Numbered from the stretch's first letter, positions 15,757 to 24,800 are shown. The stretch: 64,000 nucleotides of DNA from Streptomyces sp. CG 926 (GCF_003148825.1 NZ_QGGZ01000013.1:124001-188000), one strand, 5' to 3'. Made by a program: numbers and translations. Notes: generated by a model not told the origin, from the sequence alone.

Positions 15757-18300
15757 TCATGTGACGGCAGACGTCGGAAGCTCCGGCGACACCGGAGGGC
15801 CGTCGCCCGCTATCGGGAGTGTGATGACCATGGTGAGGCCGCCGCCCGGGGTGTCCTCGGCCGTGAGGGTGCCTCTGATGGCTTCGGTGAAGCCGCGGGC
15901 GACCGCGAGGCCGAGGCCGACGCCGGCTCCGCGCGGGGCGTCGCCGTGGCGCTGGAAGGGTTCGAAGATGCGGTCCTTGGCTTCGTCCGGAACTCCGGGT
16001 CCGCGGTCGACGACCCGGAGCTCGACGCGGCTTCCCAGGGCGCTCGCGGAGACGATGACGGGCTGCCCGTGGGGGCTGTATTTGACGGCGTTCTCGACGA
16101 TGTTGGCCACGGCCCGTTCCAGCAGGCCGCGGTCGACGGCGATCATCGGGAGCGTCTCGGGGATGTCGAGTTCGACGCTGTCCTCCGGTACGCCGCCCAG
16201 GGCCATCGGCACGACCTCGTCGAGGTCGGTCTCACGGATGAGCGGGACGACGGTGCCGGTGTTGAGACGGGACATGTCCAGCAGGTTCCCGATCAGGGCG
16301 GCGAGGCGGTCCGCGCCGTCCTCGATGCCTTCGAGCAGGTCGGCCTTGTCCTCCTCGGACCATTCGACGTCGTCGGAGCGCAGGGAGGTGACGGAGGCCT
16401 TGATGCCGGCGAGCGGGGTGCGCAGGTCGTGGCTTACGGCTGCGAGCAGCGCCGTACGGATGCGGTTGGCCTCGGCGAGTTCACGTGACTTCTCCGCCTC
16501 GTCGACGAGGCGCTGGCGATCGAGCACGACGGCTGCCTGAGCGGCGAACGCGCCGAGGACACGGCGGTCCTCGGCGGGCAGCACCCGGCCGGTCAGCGCG
16601 AGCGCCATGTTGTCGCCGATGGGCAGGTCCACGTCGGCCTCCTCGGGGCGGGCGACCGTGCCGGTGCCGACGGCTGCCGCCGTAGTCCAGGGGTCGACGT
16701 CGCTCGTGCGCTCCAGGAGGACCACCGACTGCATCGCGAAAGTCTCGCGCAGCCGCTCCAGGAGGGCGTCGAGGGAGTTCTCGCCGCGCAGGACGCTGCC
16801 GGCGAGGAAGGAGAGGATCTCGGATTCGGCGCGCAGGCGGGCGGCCTGGTGGGTGCGCCGCGCGGCGAGGTCGACCACGGAGGCCACCGACACGGCCACG
16901 CCGACGAAGATCGCGATGGCGACGATGTTCTTCGGGTCCGAGATCGTGAACTCGTGCAGCGGCGGGGTGAAGTAGTAGTTCAGCAGCAGGGATCCGAACG
17001 CCGCCGACGCGAGCGCGGGCAGCAGCCCGCCCAGCAGCGCCGCCGCCACGGTGAACGTGAGGAAGAGCAGCATGTCGTTCGCGAGCCCGAGCTCCGGAAC
17101 GAATTGGCTCAGCAGCACGGAGAGCAGAGCGGGGCCGGCGATGCCGGTGAGCCAGCCCCAGATGATGCGGGCCCGGCCGAGCCGCGCGCCACGGGCGACG
17201 GGAAGGCCGCGGCCCTTGGCCGCCTCGTCGTGGGTGACGATGTGGACGTCGAGGTCCGGGCCGGACTCGCGGGCGACGGTGGCACTGACCCCGGGCCGGA
17301 AGACCGACTGCCAGGAGCGCCGACGGCTGACGCCCAGCACGATCTGCGTGGCATTGCACCCGCGGGCGAACTCCAGCAGGGAGTCGGAGATGTCGTCGCC
17401 TATGACGTGGTGGAAGGTGCCGCCGAGGTCCTCGACCAGGGTGCGCTGGACGGCGAGTTCCTTGGGTGAGGCGGAGGTGAGGCCGTCGCTGGCGGCGATG
17501 TAGACGGCGAGGACCTCGCCGCCTGCCCCCTTCTCGGCGAGGCGGGCGGCGCGGCGGATGAGCGTACGGCCCTCGGGGCCGCCGGTGATGCCGACCACGA
17601 TCCGTTCGCGGGCCTGCCAGGTCGAGCGGATGTTGTGCTCGCCCCGGTACTCCTGGAGGTACTCGTCGACCCGGTCGGCCACCCACAGCAGCGCGAGCTC
17701 GCGCAGCGCGGTGAGGTTGCCCGGCCGGAAGTAGTTCGACAGGGCTGCGTCGACCTTGTCGGGCTTGTAGACGTTGCCGTGGGCCATGCGTCGCCGCAGG
17801 GCCTGCGGGGACATGTCGACCAGCTCGATCTGGTCGGCTCGGCGCGCGACCTCGTCGGGGACGGTCTCGCGCTGCCGGACCCCGGTGATCGTCTCCACGA
17901 CATCGCCCAAGGATTCGAGGTGCTGGATGTTGACGGTCGAGACGACGTCGATGCCGGCCTGGAGGAGTTCCTCGACGTCCTGCCAGCGCTTGGCGTTGCG
18001 TGAGCCCGGCACGTTGGTGTGCGCGAGCTCGTCGACGAGGGCGACGGCCGGGCGCCGCGCGAGGATCGCGTCCACGTCCATCTCGGTGAAGGCCGAGCCC
18101 CGGTACTCGATCTCGCGCCGCTCGACGAGTTCGAGGCCGTGGAGCATCACCTCGGTCCGCGGCCGGCTGTGGTGCTCGACGAAGCCGACGACGCAGTCGG
18201 TGCCCCGCTCGACCCGGCGGTGCGCCTCGGAGAGCATTGCGTACGTCTTGCCGACGCCTGGTGCCGCACCGAGGTAGATGCGGAGCTTGCCGCGTCCCAT
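15757..18300 (-). CDS. kdpD: Sensor histidine kinase KdpD, copy 2
   Basis: The 847-residue product starts at ATG 18300 and carries all KdpD parts: Walker A GAAPGVGKTY, ALVDELAHTN, a universal-stress-like domain around residues 230-350, DUF4118 membrane cluster at about 380-480, HisKA His near 623 (AVSHDLRTPLAG), and HATPase motifs NIVENAVKYS, DRGPGVP and GVGLGLAVARG. It is the last gene of the kdpFABC-kdpE2-kdpD2 operon, 48 bp after kdpE2. The phosphatase/kinase pair should respond to low K+ and ionic strength. It differs in detail throughout from KdpD1, so the two are not a recent copy. Confidence 0.95.
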   Translation of the reverse strand: MGRGKLRIYLGAAPGVGKTYAMLSEAHRRVERGTDCVVGFVEHHSRPRTEVMLHGLELVERREIEYRGSAFTEMDVDAILARRPAVALVDELAHTNVPGSRNAKRWQDVEELLQAGIDVVSTVNIQHLESLGDVVETITGVRQRETVPDEVARRADQIELVDMSPQALRRRMAHGNVYKPDKVDAALSNYFRPGNLTALRELALLWVADRVDEYLQEYRGEHNIRSTWQARERIVVGITGGPEGRTLIRRAARLAEKGAGGEVLAVYIAASDGLTSASPKELAVQRTLVEDLGGTFHHVIGDDISDSLLEFARGCNATQIVLGVSRRRSWQSVFRPGVSATVARESGPDLDVHIVTHDEAAKGRGLPVARGARLGRARIIWGWLTGIAGPALLSVLLSQFVPELGLANDMLLFLTFTVAAALLGGLLPALASAAFGSLLLNYYFTPPLHEFTISDPKNIVAIAIFVGVAVSVASVVDLAARRTHQAARLRAESEILSFLAGSVLRGENSLDALLERLRETFAMQSVVLLERTSDVDPWTTAAAVGTGTVARPEEADVDLPIGDNMALALTGRVLPAEDRRVLGAFAAQAAVVLDRQRLVDEAEKSRELAEANRIRTALLAAVSHDLRTPLAGIKASVTSLRSDDVEWSEEDKADLLEGIEDGADRLAALIGNLLDMSRLNTGTVVPLIRETDLDEVVPMALGGVPEDSVELDIPETLPMIAVDRGLLERAVANIVENAVKYSPHGQPVIVSASALGSRVELRVVDRGPGVPDEAKDRIFEPFQRHGDAPRGAGVGLGLAVARGFTEAIRGTLTAEDTPGGGLTMVITLPIAGDGPPVSPELPTSAVT

Positions 18301-18348
18301 GTTTCAGACTCTTCTTCTTGGTTGACGGTTGGACGGTCGGGTGGGTGA

Positions 18349-19038
18349 TCAGAGTTCGAAGCGGTAGCCCATACCGGGTTCGGTGATCAGGTAGCGCGGG
18401 TGCGACGGGTCCGGTTCCAGTTTGCGCCGGAGCTGGGCCATGTAGACGCGCAGGTAGTTGGTGTTCTCCCCGTAGGTCGGGCCCCAGACCTCCAGCAGCA
18501 GTCGACTCTGGGTGATCAGCCGGCCCGGGTGGGTGATCAGGATCTCCAGCAGGTGCCACTCGGTCGGGGTCAGCCGCACCGTGCGCTCGCCTCGGTACAC
18601 CTTCTTCGCGACCAGGTCGACCGTGAACTCGTCGGTCGTGACCACGGACACCTCGTCGGCCTGCGAGGAGCCGGCCGGCTCCTGTCTGCGGGCGGCTGCC
18701 CGCAGCCGCGCCAGGAGCTCGTCCATGCTGAAGGGTTTCGTCACGTAGTCATCGGCGCCCGCGTCCAAGGCTCGGATCTTGTCTTCCGAGGTGTGGCGGG
18801 CGGACAGCACCAGGATGGGCACGCGGCTCCAGCCGCGAACGCTCTTGATCACGTCGACGCCGTCCATGTCGGGCAGTCCGAGGTCGAGGACGATGACATC
18901 AGGCTTGCGCGCGGCAGCGAGCCGCAGTGCGGAGCCGCCGTCGGGAGCCTCCTCGACCTCGAATTTGCGCGCCTGGAGGTTGATCTTCAGCGCGCGGACG
19001 AGCTGGGGATCGTCCTCCACCACCAGCACCCGGGTCAT
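18349..19038 (-). CDS. kdpE: KdpE response regulator, copy 2
   Basis: The 229-residue product starts at ATG 19038. Receiver: acidic EDD, phospho-Asp52 (VLDLGLPDMDG), VLSARH and TKPFSMDELLARL. DNA-binding winged helix: LTPTEWHLLEIL and TNYLRVYMAQLRRKLE, ending GMGYRFEL. The recognition helix region is almost identical to KdpE1, so both probably read the same DNA repeats. It lies between kdpC and kdpD2; the order E then D is the reverse of the enterobacterial operon. A strong hairpin separates it from kdpC. Confidence 0.95.
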   Translation of the reverse strand: MTRVLVVEDDPQLVRALKINLQARKFEVEEAPDGGSALRLAAARKPDVIVLDLGLPDMDGVDVIKSVRGWSRVPILVLSARHTSEDKIRALDAGADDYVTKPFSMDELLARLRAAARRQEPAGSSQADEVSVVTTDEFTVDLVAKKVYRGERTVRLTPTEWHLLEILITHPGRLITQSRLLLEVWGPTYGENTNYLRVYMAQLRRKLEPDPSHPRYLITEPGMGYRFEL

Positions 19039-19077
19039 TGGTGTGCAGCCTTTCCTTCGTTGAGAGCAAGACGGTAA

Positions 19078-19118
19078 GGAGCCGGCAGGGCGCGAGCATT
19101 CCGCGCCCTGCCGGCTCC
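19078..19118 (-). terminator. Hairpin between kdpC and kdpE2
   Basis: GGAGCCGGCAGGGCGC (19078-19093) pairs perfectly over 16 bp with 19103-19118, loop nine bases. It lies just after the kdpC stop at 19140. It could end or attenuate transcription, or protect the kdpFABC message, giving different levels of pump and sensor. Confidence 0.6.
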
Positions 19119-19139
19119 CGATCCGTGCGATGGGGAACA

Positions 19140-19817
19140 TCAGCTCTTGGTCAGTGCCTTGAGCGCGGTGTTGAGCTCGAGGACGTTCACGCGGGGTTCG
19201 CCCATGAAGCCGAGCGTCCGGCCGGAGGTGTGGTCGGCGACGAGCTTCTCGACCTGCTTGACATCGAGCTTGTTCTGCTCGGCGACCCGGTGGATCTGGA
19301 GCTTGGCGTACTCGGGGGAGATGTTCGGGTCGAGTCCGGAGCCGGAGGAGGTGACGGCGTCGGCCGGCACGTCCTGCGCCTTGACCTCGTACGTGGCCGT
19401 GGAGTTGTCCGCGATCACGGCGTCCTTGGCTTCGGTGACGAGCTTGACGAGGTCGGGGTTGTCCGCGGCCTTGTTGGTGGCGCCGGACAGGATCAGGGAG
19501 TACTGCGTGTTGACGCTGTTGCTGCCCAGGCCGTTGGAGGGGCGCGGCTGGAACCACTTCAGGTCCGGCTTGGCGGCCTCTTCGGCGTCGTCGGGGTTCT
19601 GCTTGGGCAGGTTGTAGGTCTGCCCGATGAGCGAGGAGCCGACGACGTTGCCGCTCTTGTCCTTGATCTCGGAGCCGTTGGCCTTGTCGTTGAAGAGGGC
19701 CTGGGCGATGCCGGTGACGGCGAGCGGGTAGATGACCCCGCAGATCACGGTCAGGACGAGCAGGGCTCGCAGGCCCGCCCCGATCAACCGCGCTGTGTTG
19801 CCTACAGAGTTGTTCAT
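19140..19817 (-). CDS. kdpC: K+-transporting ATPase subunit C
   Basis: The 225-residue product starts at ATG 19817, 6 bp after kdpB. One N-terminal membrane helix (ALLVLTVICGVIYPLAVTGI) is followed by an outside/periplasm-like domain. Family motifs are the segment GSSLIGQTY, WFQPRPS and the C-terminal SGSGLDPNISPEYAKLQIHRVA. KdpC helps couple ATP use to K+ delivery in the KdpFABC complex. Length is slightly above the usual ~190-200 residues because of an insertion near residues 75-90. Confidence 0.95.
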   Translation of the reverse strand: MNNSVGNTARLIGAGLRALLVLTVICGVIYPLAVTGIAQALFNDKANGSEIKDKSGNVVGSSLIGQTYNLPKQNPDDAEEAAKPDLKWFQPRPSNGLGSNSVNTQYSLILSGATNKAADNPDLVKLVTEAKDAVIADNSTATYEVKAQDVPADAVTSSGSGLDPNISPEYAKLQIHRVAEQNKLDVKQVEKLVADHTSGRTLGFMGEPRVNVLELNTALKALTKS

Positions 19818-19823
19818 AGCCGA

Positions 19824-21929
19824 TCAGCCGATTCCGGGGATGAGGGAGATGAGGAGGTCGATGAGCTTGATGCCGACGAACGGGGCGATCAGGCCGCCGA
19901 GTCCGTAGATGCCGATGTTGCGGCGGAGCATCTTGTCGGCGCTGGTCGGCTTGTACTGCACGCCCTTCAGGGCGAGCGGGACGAGCGCGATGATGATCAG
20001 CGCGTTGAAAATGACCGCGGACAGGATCGCGGACTCGGGGGAGGACAGGCCCATGATGTTGAGCTTGTCCAGGCCCGGGTAGACCACCGCGAACATGGCC
20101 GGAATGATCGCGAAGTACTTCGCGACGTCGTTGGCGATGGAGAACGTCGTCAGCGCGCCCCGCGTGATGAGGAGCTGCTTGCCGATCTCGACGATCTCGA
20201 TGAGCTTGGTGGGGTTGGAGTCCAGGTCCACCATGTTCCCGGCCTCCTTCGCGGCCGAGGTACCGGTGTTCATGGCCACGCCGACGTCCGCCTGGGCCAG
20301 TGCCGGGGCGTCGTTGGTGCCGTCGCCGGTCATGGCGACGAGCTTGCCGCCGGCCTGCTCGCGCTTGATGAGGGCCATCTTGTCCTCGGGGGTGGCCTCG
20401 GCGAGGAAGTCGTCGACACCAGCCTCTTCGGCGATGGCCTTGGCGGTCAGCGGGTTGTCACCGGTGATCATGACGGTCTTGATGCCCATGCGGCGCAGCT
20501 CATCGAACCGCTCGCGCATGCCCTCCTTGACGACGTCCTTGAGGTGGATGACACCGAGGACGCGGGCACCCTTCCCGTCATTGACGGCTACCAGCAGCGG
20601 GGTGCCTCCGGCCTCGGAGATGCGGTTGGCCAGCAGGTCGGCGTCGTCGGAGACCTGGGCGCCTTGCTCCTTGACCCAGGTGATCACCGATCCGGCGGCG
20701 CCCTTGCGGGTCTTCCTGCCGTCCACGTCCACACCCGACATCCGCGTCTGGGCGGTGAAGGCGATCCACTCGGCCTGGTCGAGCTCGCCCTGGTGGCGCT
20801 CGCGCAGCCCGTACTTCTCCTTCGCCAGGACGACGATGGAGCGGCCCTCGGGGGTCTCGTCCGCGAGGGACGACAGCTGGGCGGCGTCCGCCAGCTCGGC
20901 TTCCGTCGTGCCCTTGACCGGGACGAACTCGGAGGCCTGGCGGTTGCCGAGGGTAATGGTGCCCGTCTTGTCGAGCAGGAGGGTGGAGACGTCACCCGCG
21001 GCTTCGACGGCCCGGCCGGACATGGCCAGGACGTTGCGCTGCACGAGGCGGTCCATGCCGGCGATGCCGATGGCCGACAGTAGTGCGCCGATCGTGGTCG
21101 GGATCAGGCACACCAGCAGGGCCGTCAGCACGATCATCGACTGCTCGGCACCCGCGTAGATCGCGAACGGCTGGAGCGTGACGACCGCCAGCAGGAAGAC
21201 GATCGTGAGGGACGCGAGCAGGATGTTCAGCGCGATCTCGTTGGGCGTCTTCTGCCGGGCCGCGCCCTCGACCAGGGCGATCATGCGGTCGATGAACGTC
21301 TCGCCCGGCTTGGTCGTGATCTTGACGACGATCCGGTCCGAAAGGACCTTCGTACCGCCGGTCACCGCGCTACGGTCGCCGCCGGACTCCCGGATCACCG
21401 GTGCGGATTCGCCGGTGATGGCGGATTCGTCGACCGAGGCGACGCCTTCGACGACGTCTCCGTCGCCGGGGATGATGTCGCCGGCCTCGCAGACGACCAG
21501 GTCGCCGATCTTCAGCTCGGTGCCCGGGACCTGTTCCTCGCCCTTGCCATCTGTGGTCAGGCGGCGGGCGACGGAGTCGGTCTTGGCCTTGCGCAGGGTG
21601 TCGGCCTGGGCCTTGCCGCGGCCCTCGGCCACGGCCTCGGCCAGGTTCGCGAAGATCGTCGTCAGCCAGAGCCAGGCCGTGATGGCCCAGCCGAACCAGT
21701 CCGTCGGGTCCTTGATGGCCAGCACGGTCGTGACCACCGAACCGACGAGGACCACGAACATGACGGGCGACTTGATCATGACACGCGGGTCGAGCTTCTT
21801 CACCGCGTCGGGGAAGGACTTCAGCAGCTGCTTGGGGTCGAACAGGCCCCCGCCGACACGGCCGGCAGGCGGCTTGTGGCCGGTGGGCAGGTCCTCGTGC
21901 GGGGCACGGGTCGGAGTGGCGGTGCTCAT
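19824..21929 (-). CDS. kdpB: K+-transporting P-type ATPase subunit B
   Basis: The 701-residue product starts at ATG 21929, overlapping the kdpA stop by 4 bp. It shows the P-type hallmarks: TGES loop, phosphorylation site DKTGTITLGN, TGDNPLTAKAIA and GDGTNDAPALAQADVGVAM. The Kdp-specific membrane segment SIANDVAKYFAIIPAMF keeps the charged Asp/Lys pair used for K+ coupling. It hydrolyses ATP to drive K+ through KdpA. A second, separate kdpB is at 27180-29330. Confidence 0.97.
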   Translation of the reverse strand: MSTATPTRAPHEDLPTGHKPPAGRVGGGLFDPKQLLKSFPDAVKKLDPRVMIKSPVMFVVLVGSVVTTVLAIKDPTDWFGWAITAWLWLTTIFANLAEAVAEGRGKAQADTLRKAKTDSVARRLTTDGKGEEQVPGTELKIGDLVVCEAGDIIPGDGDVVEGVASVDESAITGESAPVIRESGGDRSAVTGGTKVLSDRIVVKITTKPGETFIDRMIALVEGAARQKTPNEIALNILLASLTIVFLLAVVTLQPFAIYAGAEQSMIVLTALLVCLIPTTIGALLSAIGIAGMDRLVQRNVLAMSGRAVEAAGDVSTLLLDKTGTITLGNRQASEFVPVKGTTEAELADAAQLSSLADETPEGRSIVVLAKEKYGLRERHQGELDQAEWIAFTAQTRMSGVDVDGRKTRKGAAGSVITWVKEQGAQVSDDADLLANRISEAGGTPLLVAVNDGKGARVLGVIHLKDVVKEGMRERFDELRRMGIKTVMITGDNPLTAKAIAEEAGVDDFLAEATPEDKMALIKREQAGGKLVAMTGDGTNDAPALAQADVGVAMNTGTSAAKEAGNMVDLDSNPTKLIEIVEIGKQLLITRGALTTFSIANDVAKYFAIIPAMFAVVYPGLDKLNIMGLSSPESAILSAVIFNALIIIALVPLALKGVQYKPTSADKMLRRNIGIYGLGGLIAPFVGIKLIDLLISLIPGIG

Positions 21930-23590
21930 GATGCGAGCCCTTCGGCGAGCGGTCCCAGCGCGAGGGCGGGGAAGTAGGTCAGTCCGGTGACGATGAGGAT
22001 GGTGCCGACGAGCAGGCCGGTGTAGAGCGGCTTGTCGGTGCGGAGGGTGCCCGCGGTCTCGGGGACGGGCTTCTGCTCGGCGAGGGATCCGGCCAGCGCG
22101 AGGACGAAGACCATGGGCAGGAAGCGGCCGAGCAGCATGGCGATGCCGATCGTGGAGTTGTACCACTGGGTGTCGGCGTTGAGGCCCGCGAAGGCGGAGC
22201 CGTTGTTGTTGGCGCCGGAGGTGTAGGCGTAGAGGACCTCGGAGAAGCCGTGCGCGCCGGAGTTCAGCATCGAATGCGGCGGGGTGGGCAGCGCCATCGC
22301 TGCGGCGGTGAAGCACAGCACCAGGGCCGGGGTGATGAGGATGTAGCAGGCCGCGAACTTGATCTGGCGGGTGCCGATCTTCTTGCCCAGGTACTCGGGG
22401 GTGCGGCCGACCATCAGGCCGGCGATGAACACCGCGATGATCGCCATCACGAGCATGCCGTAGAGGCCGGAGCCGACGCCGCCGGGTGCGATCTCGCCGA
22501 GCTGCATGCCCAGCAGCTGGATGCCGCCGCCGAGACCGGTGTAGGAGGAGTGGAAGGAGTTGACCGCGCCGGTCGAGGTGAGCGTGGTGGCGACCGAGAA
22601 GATCGCGGACGCGCCGATGCCGAAGCGGGTCTCCTTGCCCTCCATCGCCCCGCCTGCGGCCTGGAGGGCCGGGCCGTGGTGCGAGAACTCGGTCCACATC
22701 ATCAGGGCGGTGAAGCCGATCCAGATCGTGGCCATCGTGGCGAGGATCGCGTAGCCCTGGCGCAGGCTTCCGACCATGCGGCCGAAGGTGCGGGTGAGCG
22801 CGAACGGGATGACGAGGATCAGGAAGATCTCGAACAGGTTCGAGAACGGGGTGGGGTTCTCGAAGGGGTGGGCGGAGTTGGCGTTGAAGTAGCCGCCGCC
22901 GTTGGTGCCCAGCTCCTTGATGACCTCCTGCGAGGCGACCGCGCCGCCGTTCCACTGCTGCGTGCCGCCGAGGAACTGGCCGACCTCGTGGATGCCGGCG
23001 AAGTTCTGGATGGCGCCGCACGCGACCAGGACGATCGCGCCGATCACGGCGATGGGCAGCAGGATGCGGACGGTGCCGCGGACCAGGTCGGCCCAGAAGT
23101 TGCCGAGTTCTCCGGTGCGCGAGCGGGCGAAGCCCCGTACGAGGGCCACGGCGACGGCCATGCCGACGGCGGCGGAGACGAAGTTCTGCACCGCGAGGCC
23201 GCCGGTCTGGACGACGTGGCCCATGGCCTGCTCGCCGTAGTACGACTGCCAGTTGGTGTTCGCGACGAAGGAGGCGGCGGTGTTGAAGGCCTGGTCCGGG
23301 TCGATCGCGGAGAACCCGAGCGAGCCGGGCAGGATGCCCTGGGCGCGCTGGAGGGCGTAGAGGAAGAGCACGCTCACGGCGGAGAAGGCGAGGACGCCGC
23401 GGAGGTAGGCGGGCCAGCGCATCTCGGCCGAGGGATTGGCGCCGATCGCCTTGTAGATCCACTTCTCCGGGCGGTAGTGCTTCTCGGAGGAGTAGACCTT
23501 GGCCATGTAGTCGCCGAGGGGGCGGTAGGCGAGTGCGAGCGCGGCGATCAGTGCGAGGAGCTGGAGCACACCAGCGAGAACGGGACTCAT
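21926..23590 (-). CDS. kdpA: K+-transporting ATPase subunit A
   Basis: The 554-residue product starts at ATG 23590, 6 bp after the kdpF2 stop. About ten membrane helices carry the repeated pore-loop motifs of the superfamily of K+ transporters (SFVANTNWQSYYGE, KELGTNGGGYFNANSAHPFE, YTSGANNNGSAFAGL). It is the K+-selective channel-like subunit of the pump. Normal family length; overlap ATGA with kdpB indicates coupled translation. Confidence 0.97.
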   Translation of the reverse strand: MSPVLAGVLQLLALIAALALAYRPLGDYMAKVYSSEKHYRPEKWIYKAIGANPSAEMRWPAYLRGVLAFSAVSVLFLYALQRAQGILPGSLGFSAIDPDQAFNTAASFVANTNWQSYYGEQAMGHVVQTGGLAVQNFVSAAVGMAVAVALVRGFARSRTGELGNFWADLVRGTVRILLPIAVIGAIVLVACGAIQNFAGIHEVGQFLGGTQQWNGGAVASQEVIKELGTNGGGYFNANSAHPFENPTPFSNLFEIFLILVIPFALTRTFGRMVGSLRQGYAILATMATIWIGFTALMMWTEFSHHGPALQAAGGAMEGKETRFGIGASAIFSVATTLTSTGAVNSFHSSYTGLGGGIQLLGMQLGEIAPGGVGSGLYGMLVMAIIAVFIAGLMVGRTPEYLGKKIGTRQIKFAACYILITPALVLCFTAAAMALPTPPHSMLNSGAHGFSEVLYAYTSGANNNGSAFAGLNADTQWYNSTIGIAMLLGRFLPMVFVLALAGSLAEQKPVPETAGTLRTDKPLYTGLLVGTILIVTGLTYFPALALGPLAEGLAS

Positions 23591-23596
23591 CGGTGG

Positions 23597-23686
23597 CTAG
23601 AACCTCTCCGGCTTGACGAGGGCGAGGACGAGGTATCCGAGCAGGGCGACGGCCACGACGAGGCCGACGATGTTTTCGGCGTTCAC
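23597..23686 (-). CDS. kdpF: KdpF, copy 2 (pump subunit)
   Basis: 29 residues from GTG 23686, starting MNAENIVGLVVAVALLGYLV and ending P-E-R-F. Single membrane helix. Its start overlaps the stop of the 27-residue peptide upstream by 4 bp, and kdpA follows 6 bp later. This is the copy in the classic position and likely part of the KdpFABC complex. Confidence 0.9.
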   Translation of the reverse strand: MNAENIVGLVVAVALLGYLVLALVKPERF

Positions 23687-23766
23687 AGCTTGGTCACCCC
23701 CCGGGCGATGAGAGCCACCAGCGCGAACACCGCGATCGTGGTGACGACGAAGGCCAGATCGGCCAC
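23683..23766 (-). CDS. 27-residue membrane peptide heading the kdp operon
   Basis: A short frame from GTG 23766 (AGGAG six bases upstream) encodes MADLAFVVTTIAVFALVALI and then A-R-G-V-T-K-L, stop at 23683. It is one hydrophobic helix with a basic end, and its stop overlaps the kdpF2 start (GTGA). The good ribosome site and coupling argue that it is translated. I do not know a named function; a regulatory or assembly peptide for the pump is possible. Confidence 0.65.
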   Translation of the reverse strand: MADLAFVVTTIAVFALVALIARGVTKL

Positions 23767-23855
23767 CGTGAGCTCCTGGATGAAGAGGGAAGAAATGAAT
23801 CGGCCAGATGGCCGATGACGAGATAACCGTGTCTTCATCCCGGCGTTAAGACACC

Positions 23856-23872
23856 TTGACGGGGTCCATACG
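23856..23872 (+). promoter_or_regulatory. 11-bp repeat operator, site 5, kdpFABC promoter
   Basis: TTGACG (23856) and CATACG (23867), 11 bp apart, with a weaker GTTAAG one step before (23845). About 90 bp upstream of the 27-residue peptide that opens the kdp operon, and just downstream of the KdpD-like gene stop. Confidence 0.5.
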
Positions 23873-23926
23873 GAGGCAAGGGAACCTTTAACGCCGCTCT
23901 TACGGGAAGCGCCTGAAAGGGACCGG

Positions 23927-24676
23927 TCAGGCCTGGTGGGACAGGCCGGCGGTGTCCAGGGCGGCGCCGGCCTGTGCGGCCAGCGCGACGGCCACGAAGC
24001 GGTCCTGCTCGGGGGGCAGCGGCCCGGGGTGGGGATCCAGCAGGAAGCGGCCGTAGTAGTGTCCGCCGCCGACGACCCGGAGTTCGGTCTCGCCGTCCGG
24101 CCAGTCGGCGTACTCCGTCACCCGGCCCGGACGGTCGTGCCACACGCCGCCGTCGTGTTCCAGACGGGGCAGGTTGCCCATCAGGGTTCCGTACTCGAAG
24201 CGGCAGCCGCGCAGCTCCAGCAGCCCGACGAGCTCCCTGCGCACGTACTCGACCACCGCTTCCGGCGAGCGGCCGTCCTCGGCCAGCCGGGCGGTTCCCT
24301 GGAGGCTCGTCATGTGGGCCGCGTCGCTGACCACGGTCCTCTGGAGCCGGCGGGCACGTACCGCCAGCTGCGAGACGATCAGGCCGACGACGAGCAGGAG
24401 AACCGCCGTCTCGACGTCCTCGCGGTCAGTGATCGCAAACCGTTGGTAGGGCTCGGTCAGGAAGAAGTCGAACCAGACGGCCGCCGACAGCGCGGCCACC
24501 ACTCCGGCGATCCGCGTGCCGATGGCGGCGACCGCAACCACCGCGACGACGAGGATCAGGGCCGCGTTCGTCGCCGAAAGATCCGTACGGACGGGCACGA
24601 GCGCGAGCGCCACGAGGAAAGGGGCCACGAGCGCCGCGAGCAGGGCGGCAGCGTCGTGGAGTCGGTACCCGGACAT
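23927..24676 (-). CDS. KdpD-like protein without kinase domain
   Basis: The 249-residue product starts at ATG 24676 with AGGAG eight bases upstream. It has the four-helix DUF4118 membrane cluster of KdpD (residues ~10-105; LVALALVPVRTDLSATNAAL, WFDFFLTEPYQRFAI) and then a soluble GAF/PAS-like region to the C-terminus (residues ~130-245, ELVGLLELRGCRFEYG). Walker A, universal-stress, HisKA and HATPase parts are all absent. Such proteins are known as non-kinase KdpD-like sensors. It follows kdpF3 by 34 bp. I infer that it modulates a true KdpD or a transporter. Confidence 0.88.
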   Translation of the reverse strand: MSGYRLHDAAALLAALVAPFLVALALVPVRTDLSATNAALILVVAVVAVAAIGTRIAGVVAALSAAVWFDFFLTEPYQRFAITDREDVETAVLLLVVGLIVSQLAVRARRLQRTVVSDAAHMTSLQGTARLAEDGRSPEAVVEYVRRELVGLLELRGCRFEYGTLMGNLPRLEHDGGVWHDRPGRVTEYADWPDGETELRVVGGGHYYGRFLLDPHPGPLPPEQDRFVAVALAAQAGAALDTAGLSHQA

Positions 24677-24710
24677 GTGAGGTCTCCTGTCCGGACATGA
24701 GGAGATCGAA

Positions 24711-24800
24711 TCAGAACTTTTCAGGCTTGATCAGCGCGAACACGAGGTAGGCGAGCAGAGCGAGGGCGACGAACAGCCCGACCACGTTCTCCGCATCCAT
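24711..24800 (-). CDS. kdpF: KdpF-like peptide, copy 3
   Basis: 29 residues from ATG 24800 with GAGAAGG five bases upstream; starts MDAENVVGLFVALALLAYLV and ends P-E-K-F. Same helix and end motifs as the other two copies. It is followed by the KdpD-like non-kinase gene, not kdpA, repeating the kdpF-sensor pairing seen at 8791. It shares a divergent promoter region with the KimA-like transporter. Confidence 0.88.
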   Translation of the reverse strand: MDAENVVGLFVALALLAYLVFALIKPEKF

